Part shown: positions 1-7,766 of the stretch, piece after piece
How the letters are laid out: the number at the start of each line of letters is the position of its first letter
Position numbering within the stretch: position 1 is the first letter of the stretch
Assembly: GCA_947457325.1 (NCBI GenBank)
Contig: CANGVU010000034.1
Coordinates: 1-8,276, forward strand
DNA from: Flavobacteriales bacterium
Lineage (GTDB): Bacteria > Bacteroidota > Bacteroidia > Flavobacteriales_D > Sanyastnellaceae
Direction: 5' to 3'
DNA: 8,276 nt
Notes under the pieces: generated by a model
Database searches by the model: none
What the model was told of the DNA's origin: nothing
The model's input: the letters and a program-made list of their open reading frames with translations, nothing else
Position numbers and translations under genes: made by a program

Positions 1-354
1 AATTTTGGTTTTCTTTTGGGAGGCAACGACTGTTGAATTGTTCACCTGAATCTCGGTACTCGCATTCATTTTCTGATCAACTGGAGATACGGCGGGTGTT
101 GCAATTGTTCTTGTTTCATTTGCTTCAGATCTGAATTGCCCACTCTTTTCATTATTACCATTTAAAAACACCAGTGTCAACAAAGAACTAAGTCCCAATG
201 CCAAATACCAAACATTAAATGAATGCCATTGAAAATAGAAAAAACCGTTTCTATTGCTCTTCTTGATTGCCGCATGCATGACGTGCTCAGGTGCCTCTAC
301 CTCAGCATTTCTCATTTGTTCAAACATGGGATGATTCCATTTTCCTTCGCTCAT
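1..354 (-). CDS. Putative membrane-bound anti-sigma-type partner of the ECF sigma factor (partial, C-terminus beyond window)
   Basis: The gene reads leftward off the window edge; 118 residues are visible and no stop is reached. Its ATG shares four bases (ATGA) with the TGA stop of the sigma gene, so the two are probably translationally coupled. Residues 1-45 are polar and presumably cytoplasmic (start MSEGKWNHPMF). Residues about 46-65 form one hydrophobic segment (FNVWYLALGLSSLLTLVFL). After it comes a low-complexity stretch rich in S, T, N and Q, as expected for a periplasmic linker. In Bacteroidota such a protein directly downstream of an ECF sigma gene is often a membrane anti-sigma-like protein, sometimes with a C-terminal beta-barrel domain. 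No HxxxCxxC zinc anti-sigma motif or FecR domain is visible, so the anti-sigma role rests on position and topology only. Confidence 0.6.
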   Translation of the reverse strand, partial: MSEGKWNHPMFEQMRNAEVEAPEHVMHAAIKKSNRNGFFYFQWHSFNVWYLALGLSSLLTLVFLNGNNEKSGQFRSEANETRTIATPAVSPVDQKMNASTEIQVNNSTVVASQKKTKI

Positions 355-902
355 ACGCTCATTATTTTATTCATCTTTTGTAACTCATTTTGAATATGGA
401 CCTTGGCCCTGGACAGTTGTGATTTAGAAGTATTGATATCAATCGATAACATTTCTGCAATCTCTTTGTGCTTATACCCCTCAATCACATACAAATTAAA
501 AATCGTCTTGTAACCATGCGGCAACAGTTGAATGCATTTGGTCATTTCTTCCATTGAAAATTCCTGGCTACATTCATCATTGGCATTGGCCACCTCAAAC
601 ACACCATCATCAATATCTTTCTCAACGTGTTTCTTGATGGCCTTGCGGTAAAACGTAATAGAAGTATTCACAGCAATTCTTCTCAGCCACCCCTCGAAAC
701 TACCATCAAAATGATAGGTATGAATATGATTGTAGATTTTTACGAAAACCTCCTGAAGAACATCTTGCGCGTCCATCTTATTCTTGGCGTAACGCAAGCA
801 AATGGCATAGAGCAAACCTGAATATTGTTTGTACAAGCGCTCCTGTGCCCAGCGCTCTCTTGCACAACAACCTCGGATGATATCCTCCATTTTTTCTTTC
901 AT
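351..902 (-). CDS. ECF-family RNA polymerase sigma factor (sigma-70 family, RpoE-like)
   Basis: This 183-residue protein has the two-domain form of an extracytoplasmic-function sigma factor. Sigma region 2 covers about residues 24-90: DAQDVLQEVFVKIY (44-57) resembles the core-polymerase and -10 binding helix, and FEGWLRRIAVNT (69-80) is the usual end of the domain. An acidic linker (95-118) leads to sigma region 4 (about 120-173), with a helix-turn-helix at HKEIAEMLSIDINTSKSQLSRAK (145-167, shown in part by KEIAEML and SKSQLSRAK), which would contact the -35 element. The ATG at 902 is used here; a second ATG four codons on is also possible. The stop overlaps the next gene by ATGA, which implies a sigma/anti-sigma pair. 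The gene lies 63 bases after the DUF5916 gene on the same strand, so it could be read from that promoter or from its own weak one. Target promoters are unknown. Confidence 0.93.
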   Translation of the reverse strand: MKEKMEDIIRGCCARERWAQERLYKQYSGLLYAICLRYAKNKMDAQDVLQEVFVKIYNHIHTYHFDGSFEGWLRRIAVNTSITFYRKAIKKHVEKDIDDGVFEVANANDECSQEFSMEEMTKCIQLLPHGYKTIFNLYVIEGYKHKEIAEMLSIDINTSKSQLSRAKVHIQNELQKMNKIMSV

Positions 903-926
903 GTAAACCGTTGCAAAACGTTCAAC

Positions 927-934
927 TAAATATA
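927..934 (-). promoter_or_regulatory. Weak candidate -7 element for the sigma factor gene
   Basis: On the minus strand this reads TATATTTA, one base off the Bacteroidota consensus TAnnTTTG, and lies 24 bases before the sigma factor ATG. A TTTG lies 15 bases further upstream, shorter than the roughly 19-21 base spacing usually seen. The match is poor, and the gene could equally be read from the DUF5916 promoter. Confidence 0.25.
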
Positions 935-965
935 CAACGCATTTTTCTTCAAAATGGTTGCTTGA

Positions 966-3455
966 CTACATAAACTTGGAAATGGCCTCTCCCCGATTCT
1001 TGGTTAAAATTCGGTAATCTAAAAAGTAAACCAGCCTAAAACTAACGCTTCCGCTGATGGGTATCTCTGCCGTTGTCCTAAAATCTTGAAGCAAATCACT
1101 TGGAATCTCGGAAACCTCATCAATTTGGCTCCATTTCCATGCAAAGTTCAATTCACTGCCTGGTGTAAAATTCCACTTATAGAAAAAATCAACCGTAAAA
1201 GAGTTAAAGTTTCGGTTGGCACGAGAAGAAGATGCGCCTTCCTGCCACCCCAGATAATTGGTCGACATTAATTCACCGTTGCTATCCAATTCATAAAACT
1301 GATGATAACGAGAATAGCCCCAGTAGTGTCTTACCCTACAATTAAATGACATCAAGGGATTCACAGCGTATGTTGCAGTCAGTACATTGGTGTGTGAAAT
1401 GGCATCGCGCTGACCAAAAACAGGGGTATTGTCTTTGGTGTCATGAAAAGTTGCGAAACCAATATCACCGAAATGTTGTTGCAGGCTGTATACATAAATC
1501 AACATCCAATGGTCATTGATTCGGTAACGTGGTGACAATCTGAAATTCTGAATGGACCTCTGATCATCTTCATAAATTCCATAACGACCACCAACATCAA
1601 TGGCCAATTGTTTCCTGTAATCGGTAGAAATCCAACCTCCTACTTCTACATGTGCAAAATCATGAAACTTCATTCCCCAAACTCTTGGTTCAAAGTAATT
1701 GTAAGCCCTTACTGGTTCAGTATGAATAGAAACATTGTAAGTGGTAAACTTCTTGGTATTTAAACCCAATTCCCAATCAATTTCCAAACTAGAGAAAGCA
1801 CGAGGCGCATAAAGACTTTCACGAGCCACATTCAACTCACTCCACATCCTATTGAAAGGACCAAATGGCTTGTACAATCGGTAAGCCAGGTTGATGTATT
1901 GCCCCCATGAATTGTTGGCCTGAAGAAATCCTAGATCATTGGGGTTGTAGCCATCGCTCTCCATGTAGTAGCCAGCAGAACCCGTAAAATTTCCGCTCAA
2001 TCTCGATAATGCAGCGCCATGAGAAAACCCTTTTTGATTCAATTTTTCTTTGGTAAAATATTGTTCACCTCTGCGCAATGAAGATGCACCCCAAGAATAA
2101 ATCGACCAATCATTGGCCTTGTCCTTGAATTCAAAATTGTAAGCTGAAACATTGGCATCATATATTGAACCAGCCCTTGTTACATTGGTATTGGTGTAAG
2201 TGATGTAGGAATTATTCTTCAGGTTCTGATCCATCACAAAAACATTGTAATTAGACAAGGGCTGTGTTTCTATTTGACGCTCCAAGCCTGAGGAATCTCG
2301 GATAGTAGCAAATGAAGGTGCCGTAACACTATTCATCAATCCTATTCCAGTGTTTCCCTTGGTTCTGCCTGAAATCTTGGTACTATTGAACAACTGACTC
2401 TGCATGGGATTATTAACAACAACATCTCCATCATTCAATTGTCCATACAAATCATAGGCGCCAACGGGAGTGCCCCCAACACGCCTAGAGTAAAAAATAC
2501 CCGACTTGTTAAACAACTCGGTACCTTCCATAAAAAAAGGCCTATTATCCTGAAACTCAATCTCAAAAGGTGTTAGGTTCAAGATGAGCTGATCACTGAT
2601 GGTTTGACCAAAATCTGGAATCAAAGTAGCGTCCAAGGTGAAGGCGTCACTTAAACCCATTTTTATATCCATCCCGCCGTTATACGAAAAACTAGAAGGA
2701 CTGCCTTCTGCATAATTGTAATAGCTGCTCAGGTAAGGGAACAAGAAGAATCTTTTTGGCGTTTTGATCTCTTTTATCCCTTTCAATTTGCCCATTTGGG
2801 CCAATTCACCTGGACCATTGGGGTTTACAGGATTCCATTGTGAAACCTCTCGATGCCTTCTTATCTCTCTTGCAAAATTGATGTCCCATTCTTGAACGTC
2901 TTTCTCCGGAAAACGAAGGGCAGCAAAAGGAATCTTAAACTCGGCACACCACCCCTGCTCGTTGATGTGCACTTTGCAATCCCAAACTGCATTCCAGCTT
3001 ACATCAGGCTCTCCCTCTCCCGCTGTTACTCGACCGTCCCATTGCTCTCCCCAAGGGGAAACTGCAAATGAAAATCCATTGATACCATCCTGATAACAAT
3101 TGATGGTAATGGCACACCAATCGCTGTTTCCATCCCCATCTCGTCCAGAAAGTTGTTTTAAAATACTATCTGGATGATTGTCAAAACAAAAGAAACCCAC
3201 ATAAAGAGCCTCTTGCGTATACACCACTTTGACTTCACTGGGCTGCATCACAGGACCGCCTGGAACGGGCAATTGCTCTGTAAAATTCGCAGCTGATATC
3301 GCTTCATGCCAAATCTCGGGCTCTAAAATACCATCCAGCTTTGGAGGGTGGCTAACCAAGGAAGCTTCCAATACATTCTGAGCTGAAACACTCACAAAGC
3401 AAAAAGCAAAACACAAAATCTGTAAAACAATAAATGGGTTTCCTTGTTTTTTCAT
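966..3455 (-). CDS. DUF5916 outer-membrane protein with N-terminal CBM9-like domain
   Basis: The protein has 829 residues from the ATG at 3455. A longer in-frame start at 3533 would place 26 charged residues before the signal peptide and run into the divergent gene, so I reject it. Residues 1-25 form a signal peptide (MKKQGNPF, hydrophobic core, cleavage near VSA|Q). Residues about 36-230 match a carbohydrate-binding family 9-like domain: PPKLDGILEPEIW at the start, then ALYVGFFCFDN, WNAVWDCKV and AEFKIPFAALRF. A DUF5916 signature follows, with LIPDFGQ (278-284) and a FE...RPFFMEGTELF block (297-315). The rest is aromatic-rich alternating strands typical of an outer-membrane beta-barrel. The exact substrate and function of DUF5916 proteins are not established; a surface or periplasmic glycan or peptide role is only suggested by the CBM9-like fold. 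Five of its cysteines lie in the N-terminal domain. It is divergent from the TonB receptor and upstream of the sigma gene. Confidence 0.88.
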   Translation of the reverse strand: MKKQGNPFIVLQILCFAFCFVSVSAQNVLEASLVSHPPKLDGILEPEIWHEAISAANFTEQLPVPGGPVMQPSEVKVVYTQEALYVGFFCFDNHPDSILKQLSGRDGDGNSDWCAITINCYQDGINGFSFAVSPWGEQWDGRVTAGEGEPDVSWNAVWDCKVHINEQGWCAEFKIPFAALRFPEKDVQEWDINFAREIRRHREVSQWNPVNPNGPGELAQMGKLKGIKEIKTPKRFFLFPYLSSYYNYAEGSPSSFSYNGGMDIKMGLSDAFTLDATLIPDFGQTISDQLILNLTPFEIEFQDNRPFFMEGTELFNKSGIFYSRRVGGTPVGAYDLYGQLNDGDVVVNNPMQSQLFNSTKISGRTKGNTGIGLMNSVTAPSFATIRDSSGLERQIETQPLSNYNVFVMDQNLKNNSYITYTNTNVTRAGSIYDANVSAYNFEFKDKANDWSIYSWGASSLRRGEQYFTKEKLNQKGFSHGAALSRLSGNFTGSAGYYMESDGYNPNDLGFLQANNSWGQYINLAYRLYKPFGPFNRMWSELNVARESLYAPRAFSSLEIDWELGLNTKKFTTYNVSIHTEPVRAYNYFEPRVWGMKFHDFAHVEVGGWISTDYRKQLAIDVGGRYGIYEDDQRSIQNFRLSPRYRINDHWMLIYVYSLQQHFGDIGFATFHDTKDNTPVFGQRDAISHTNVLTATYAVNPLMSFNCRVRHYWGYSRYHQFYELDSNGELMSTNYLGWQEGASSSRANRNFNSFTVDFFYKWNFTPGSELNFAWKWSQIDEVSEIPSDLLQDFRTTAEIPISGSVSFRLVYFLDYRILTKNRGEAISKFM

Positions 3456-3461
3456 CGGTAG

Positions 3462-3469
3462 CAAAAATA
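3462..3469 (-). promoter_or_regulatory. -7 promoter element for the DUF5916 gene
   Basis: On the minus strand this is TATTTTTG, a full match to the Bacteroidota housekeeping -7 consensus TAnnTTTG. It ends 6 bases before the ATG at 3455, so transcription should begin at or very near the start codon and the mRNA would be leaderless or almost so. I found no clear TTG-type -33 element at the expected distance, which would fall inside the start of the divergent receptor gene. Confidence 0.6.
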
Positions 3470-3475
3470 ACCTAC

Positions 3476-3483
3476 TACTTTTG
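3476..3483 (+). promoter_or_regulatory. -7 promoter element for the TonB-dependent receptor / ABC exporter operon
   Basis: TACTTTTG is a full match to TAnnTTTG. It ends 6 bases before the ATG at 3490, the same spacing as the opposing box, and 6 bases separate the two boxes. A transcript from here would have no 5' leader or only a few bases. No convincing -33 TTG sits 19-21 bases upstream; the nearest TTG (3444-3446) is 29 bases away, inside the DUF5916 coding region. Confidence 0.6.
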
Positions 3484-3489
3484 CACACG

Positions 3490-5907
3490 ATGAAATTTTT
3501 AATGCATTTCTTTTTGCTCTTCTTGATAGCCATTGCCCCTGCAGTAACATTTGCTCAAGAAAAATATACCATCAGCGGTGAGATTCGCGAATCACGCACC
3601 GGAGAAACCATGATCGGCGCAGTTGTTTTCTTGGCAGGCACTCCTTATGGAGCAACAACCAACAATTTCGGCTACTACAGCATTACAGCTCCCGCCGGGC
3701 AGTATCAACTAAAGATAAGTTTTGTTGGTTTTCAGGAAATTGTGCAATCCCTTCAACTGAACAAAAACGAACTGCTCAATTTTAATCTAGAAGAATACAA
3801 TAGCCGTGACCTAGTGATTCAAGCTGACCGCAATCGAAACACGGAGAGCACCGACATGGGACGCATTGAGCTACCAATTGATCAAATCAAAAAGTTACCT
3901 GTCGTTTTTGGAGAGGTGGACATATTGAAAACCATTGCGCTCTTGCCTGGGGTTCAAAGCGCAGGTGAAGGCAACACCGGATTCTATGTGCGTGGTGGAG
4001 GGATTGATCAAAATCTCATTTTATTGGACAATGCCACTGTTTACAATGCATCCCACCTTTTTGGCTTCTTCTCTGTTTTCAATGCTGACGCAGTAAAAAA
4101 CATTGAGTTATTCAAAGGAGGCGTTCCTTCCGGATATGGAGGACGTTTGTCCAGTGTTTTGGACATTTCATTGCGCGACGGTAACTACAAAACTTTCCAT
4201 GGTACTGGTGGTGTTGGGACCATCGCTTCACGCTTCACCGCTGAAGGACCAATAAAAAAAGACACCTCATCATTTATCATTTCAGGAAGAAGGACATACA
4301 TTGATTTCTTATTAAAACCGCTCATCAACAAACGCCCCAACATTCAAGGAACAGGCTACTATTTTTATGATCTCAATGCCAAGTTCAACTACAAATTAAG
4401 CAGCAAAGATTGGATATCTATCAGTGCGTATCTGGGACGTGATGTCTTTAGCTTTAACAGCGCAAAAGCTGGATTCTCTACCAAAATCCCATGGGGGAAT
4501 GCAACAAGTACTTTGCGTTGGAACCATGTATTCAGTCCCAAGTTATTCATGAACACCTTGTTCTACTTCACTGATTATTCATTCAGTTTTGAAGGAGGGC
4601 AAGAAGAATTCACATTTGGTTTAAAAAGCGGAATCCGCGATTATGGTTCTAAAATACAATTTAGTTATTTCCCCAATCCCAACCACAAAGTCAAATGGGG
4701 TGTTGATTACACCTATCATATTTTCACGCCTAACAATACCTACGCAAGCAGCGGAGACACAGAATTTAACTTGAACAATAGCAGCCGATTAAACTCACAT
4801 GAATCCGCTGCCTACATTCAAGATGAATGGGACATCAATGAAAAATTCAAAGTCAACATTGGATTAAGACAAAGCTACTTCTTGCACACTGGATCATTTA
4901 CCCGATACATTTATCCCGAAACAACAGGGCTTATTGGGGCTGGTGCTCCACAAACTGTAACGTATGGAAACGGAGAGAAAGTAGCAGACTACTGGGGATT
5001 TGAACCCCGACTTTCCGGAAGATACTTGATCAAAGAAGGAGCCAGTATCAAGGCTGGTTACAACAGGAATTTCCAATACATCCATCTCAATAGCTTTTCC
5101 CCAACATCGCTACCCACGGATGTCTGGTTGCCCAGTACAGATAGATTGAAACCGCAGTTCTCTGACCAATACAGCATTGGATATTTCCGTGACTTCAAGG
5201 AAAACAAATGGGAAAGCAGTGTTGAAGTATATTACAAAGATATGTTCAATGTTTCCGAGTACCAAGAAGGCGCTGATCCATCTCAAACGGTTAACGACAA
5301 CATCGATAACCTACTTTGGTTTGGTAAGGGTTGGAGTTATGGTGCTGAATTCTTTTTGAAACGAAACACAGGCGACCTCACAGGTTGGATTGGATACACT
5401 TGGGCCAAGACCATGCGTCAGTTTGATGAGATCAATGAAGGCAAGGCGTTTCCTTCCCGATGGGACAGAAGACACGATTTCAATTTTGTTATGAATTACA
5501 AAATCAATGAACGTGCAGATATAGGATTTGTTTTTGTATACGCCACTGGAAACGCTATCACATTGCCAACCTCCCGATATTTCTATCAAGGCAATGTCAT
5601 TGATGTTTATGGAGATCGCAACAGTTTCAGAATGGCACCTTATCACAGAGCTGATATCTCATTGAATTTGGTTTCTAAAAAAAGCATCCAAAGAAAAGAA
5701 TTGGCTAGGCTTAATCCCCATCTCAATACTCGAGTATTTGTTTCGAGTTGGAATTTCAGCATTTACAATCTCTACAACAGAAGAAATCCTTACTTCATTT
5801 ATTTTGCTGCTGAAGGAGACTTTAGTCAGGGTACTTTTCAAACCAAGGCCTATCAGGTTAGTCTATTCCCCATTTTACCCAGTGTAACCTGGAATTTTGA
5901 ATTTTAA
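3490..5907 (+). CDS. TonB-dependent outer-membrane receptor with carboxypeptidase-regulatory-like N-domain
   Basis: The protein has 805 residues from the ATG at 3490; the in-frame TTG three codons earlier lies inside the promoter box and is rejected. Residues 1-22 are a signal peptide (MKFLMHFFLLFLIAIAP, cleavage near TFA|Q). Residues about 26-105 form a carboxypeptidase-regulatory-like beta-sandwich (YTISGEIRES, then TNNFGYYSITAPAGQYQL). DLVIQA (107-112) may be the TonB box. The plug covers about 125-232, with LLPGVQSAGEGNTGFYVRGG, LILLDNATVYNASHLFG and VKNIELFKGGVPSGYGGRLS blocks. The remainder is a beta-barrel ending in an aromatic residue (WNFEF), as outer-membrane proteins do. It should import a ligand using TonB/ExbBD energy. 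No SusD-type lipoprotein lies nearby and the length is below that of SusC, so it is not a typical polysaccharide locus. It carries no STN signalling domain. Its stop shares one base with the ABC exporter start (TAATG). The ligand cannot be told from sequence. Confidence 0.93.
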   Translation: MKFLMHFFLLFLIAIAPAVTFAQEKYTISGEIRESRTGETMIGAVVFLAGTPYGATTNNFGYYSITAPAGQYQLKISFVGFQEIVQSLQLNKNELLNFNLEEYNSRDLVIQADRNRNTESTDMGRIELPIDQIKKLPVVFGEVDILKTIALLPGVQSAGEGNTGFYVRGGGIDQNLILLDNATVYNASHLFGFFSVFNADAVKNIELFKGGVPSGYGGRLSSVLDISLRDGNYKTFHGTGGVGTIASRFTAEGPIKKDTSSFIISGRRTYIDFLLKPLINKRPNIQGTGYYFYDLNAKFNYKLSSKDWISISAYLGRDVFSFNSAKAGFSTKIPWGNATSTLRWNHVFSPKLFMNTLFYFTDYSFSFEGGQEEFTFGLKSGIRDYGSKIQFSYFPNPNHKVKWGVDYTYHIFTPNNTYASSGDTEFNLNNSSRLNSHESAAYIQDEWDINEKFKVNIGLRQSYFLHTGSFTRYIYPETTGLIGAGAPQTVTYGNGEKVADYWGFEPRLSGRYLIKEGASIKAGYNRNFQYIHLNSFSPTSLPTDVWLPSTDRLKPQFSDQYSIGYFRDFKENKWESSVEVYYKDMFNVSEYQEGADPSQTVNDNIDNLLWFGKGWSYGAEFFLKRNTGDLTGWIGYTWAKTMRQFDEINEGKAFPSRWDRRHDFNFVMNYKINERADIGFVFVYATGNAITLPTSRYFYQGNVIDVYGDRNSFRMAPYHRADISLNLVSKKSIQRKELARLNPHLNTRVFVSSWNFSIYNLYNRRNPYFIYFAAEGDFSQGTFQTKAYQVSLFPILPSVTWNFEF

Positions 5908-7763
5908 TGAAATCGCTCGCCTACCTCAATAAATATTTATGGAAGTATCGAGGCCGAATGATGGCGGGCTTTGTTTTCATTTTATTCACCAATGTTTTCA
6001 ATGTTTATGCCCCACAAATTATCGGTGAAGGAATAGACTTTGTTGCCACAATTATCCGCGAGCAAGAGCACATTCAAACAAATGATGTCGTCTTAAAGAC
6101 CCCTGCATCCCTGCATTGGATAAGTTCATTGACTGGATGGGGAGATGAGCTCACGCTGAATGCCCAAAATTGGAAAGATTACAGCCTATACATCGGATTG
6201 CTTTTGGCCACGGGATACATCGTTGTTTATTTGATTAAAGGTTTGTTTCTATTTTATCAAAGACAAAGTCTTATTGTGATGTCAAGGCACATTGAGTATG
6301 ATTTAAAGAATGAGATATACCAGCAGTATCAGAACTTGGATGTTTCATTTTACCGTCAAAACAGAACAGGTGATTTGATGAACCGCATCAGCGAAGATGT
6401 CAATCGCGTCAGAATGTACTTGGGACCTGCTGTCATGTACACCATCAATTTGGTCATCCTTATAGTCCTTTGCGCAGGGGTAATGTGGAACATAGATGCT
6501 ACGCTAACCCTGTATACTTTGGCGCCCATGCCGCTCATGATGGTAGGTATTTTCTATGTTAGTACAATCATCAATAAACGCACTGAGAAAGTGCAAAGAC
6601 AGCAAAGCAAATTGACAACGATCGTTCAGGAAACTTTCAGTGGAATTCGGGTTATCAAATCCTTCAGAAAAGAAAAAAAACTTTCCAATGATTTTCAGAA
6701 TGAAAGTGATATATACAAGGGATTACAGATGAAATTGGTGAAATCTGATGCTTTGTTTATGCCTGTCATTAGCATATTGGTTGGACTCAGCACCATTCTC
6801 ACCATTTACATTGGTGCTTCACAAGTAGAAAAAGGTGCAATAACAGTAGGAACAATTGTTCAATTTGTATTTTATGTCAATCAACTAACATGGCCTTTTG
6901 CCAGTGTTGGTTGGGTAACAAGTCTTGTTCGGAAAGCTGAAGCCAGTCAAACGCGCATCAATGAATTTCTTCAAGCAAAGCCCATTATTCAAAACAACCC
7001 AACTGCTTCTGCTCCAATCCATGGAAATATCAAATGGGAAAATGTTTCTTACACATACCCTGATACAGGAATAAAAGCGCTTAAAAATGTGAGCTTTGAA
7101 TTGAAAAAAGGGCAATCCATGGGAATCATTGGCAAGACTGGATCTGGCAAATCAACCCTTTTCCAACTTATCACCCGCAACTTTGACCCAACAAAAGGTG
7201 AAATCCAATTTGAGGGTATTCCTCTTCCTAAATTGGATCTAAAGCAAATTCGATCATCCATCAGCTGGGTACCTCAGGAGGTGTTTTTGTTTTCTGACAC
7301 CATCAAAAGCAATATCCTTTTTGGAAAAGATGATGCGAGCCAAGAAGATTTGATTACCGCCGCTGATGATGCCGGTGTTCTTCAAGACATATTGCAATTC
7401 CCACAGCAATGGGAAACGGTATTGGGAGAGCGAGGGATTAATATCAGCGGTGGACAAAAGCAACGCATTTCCATTGCCCGTGCCTTCATTACCAATCCGC
7501 AAATCTTGCTTTTGGATGATTGCCTTTCAGCAGTTGATACAGCCACAGAGGAAAAAATACTGCGTGGAATCAAAAAGAGAATGAAAGACAGAACCAGTCT
7601 CATCATTTCACATCGCGTTTCTTCCATTCAACATTGTGATTTAATACTTGTTTTGGACAATGGTCAAGTCATGGAATCAGGAAACCATGAAGAACTGGTT
7701 GCTCAAAAAGGCATCTACCACCACTTCTATCAAATGCAACACGAGCAGCAAGCTGGTTCTTGA
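5907..7763 (+). CDS. ABC exporter, fused transmembrane and ATPase domains (MsbA/MdlB-like half-transporter)
   Basis: The protein has 618 residues. The membrane domain has six likely helices: about 18-38, 93-117, 172-193, 197-220, 282-303 and 313-338. The loop between helices 1 and 2 (about 41-92) is unusually long. The ATPase domain starts near 373: A-loop aromatic in SYTYP (Y384), Walker A GKTGSGKST (409-417), Q-loop Q457 in WVPQE, signature ISGGQKQR (513-520), Walker B ILLLDD (533-538), D-loop SAVD (541-544) and H-loop H569 in ISHR. All are intact except that the catalytic Glu after Walker B is Asp (D538, in LLLDDCLSAVDT). This family exports lipids, peptides or drugs across the inner membrane as a dimer. 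The start codon overlaps the receptor stop by one base and has no Shine-Dalgarno, so translation is probably coupled. The substrate is unknown. No second half-transporter is in the window, so a homodimer or a partner elsewhere is possible. Confidence 0.95.
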   Translation: MKSLAYLNKYLWKYRGRMMAGFVFILFTNVFNVYAPQIIGEGIDFVATIIREQEHIQTNDVVLKTPASLHWISSLTGWGDELTLNAQNWKDYSLYIGLLLATGYIVVYLIKGLFLFYQRQSLIVMSRHIEYDLKNEIYQQYQNLDVSFYRQNRTGDLMNRISEDVNRVRMYLGPAVMYTINLVILIVLCAGVMWNIDATLTLYTLAPMPLMMVGIFYVSTIINKRTEKVQRQQSKLTTIVQETFSGIRVIKSFRKEKKLSNDFQNESDIYKGLQMKLVKSDALFMPVISILVGLSTILTIYIGASQVEKGAITVGTIVQFVFYVNQLTWPFASVGWVTSLVRKAEASQTRINEFLQAKPIIQNNPTASAPIHGNIKWENVSYTYPDTGIKALKNVSFELKKGQSMGIIGKTGSGKSTLFQLITRNFDPTKGEIQFEGIPLPKLDLKQIRSSISWVPQEVFLFSDTIKSNILFGKDDASQEDLITAADDAGVLQDILQFPQQWETVLGERGINISGGQKQRISIARAFITNPQILLLDDCLSAVDTATEEKILRGIKKRMKDRTSLIISHRVSSIQHCDLILVLDNGQVMESGNHEELVAQKGIYHHFYQMQHEQQAGS

Positions 7764-7766
7764 TTC

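Noticed and set aside
903..965. A terminator or stem-loop between the DUF5916 and sigma factor genes.
   Set aside because: Only 4-6 base arms around an AACGTT motif are present, without a GC-rich stem or following T-run.
3481..3489. A TTG start for the TonB receptor three codons upstream of the ATG.
   Set aside because: The TTG is part of the TAnnTTTG promoter box, so it would not be on the transcript; the ATG gives a normal signal peptide.
3456..3533. A longer reading of the DUF5916 gene starting at 3533.
   Set aside because: It adds 26 charged residues before a clear signal peptide, overlaps the divergent receptor gene and covers both promoter boxes.
5311..5646. A 111-codon open frame on the minus strand inside the receptor gene.
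   Set aside because: It is wholly antisense to a well-supported gene, shows no recognisable motif and has no promoter or ribosome site that I can see.
351..5907. A FecI/FecR/FecA-type surface-signalling system formed by the sigma factor, its partner and the TonB receptor.
   Set aside because: The receptor has no STN signalling domain, the partner shows no FecR sequence, and the DUF5916 gene on the opposite strand lies between them.
3490..5907. A SusC/SusD polysaccharide utilisation locus.
   Set aside because: The receptor is shorter than SusC, and no SusD lipoprotein or glycoside hydrolase is present in the window.
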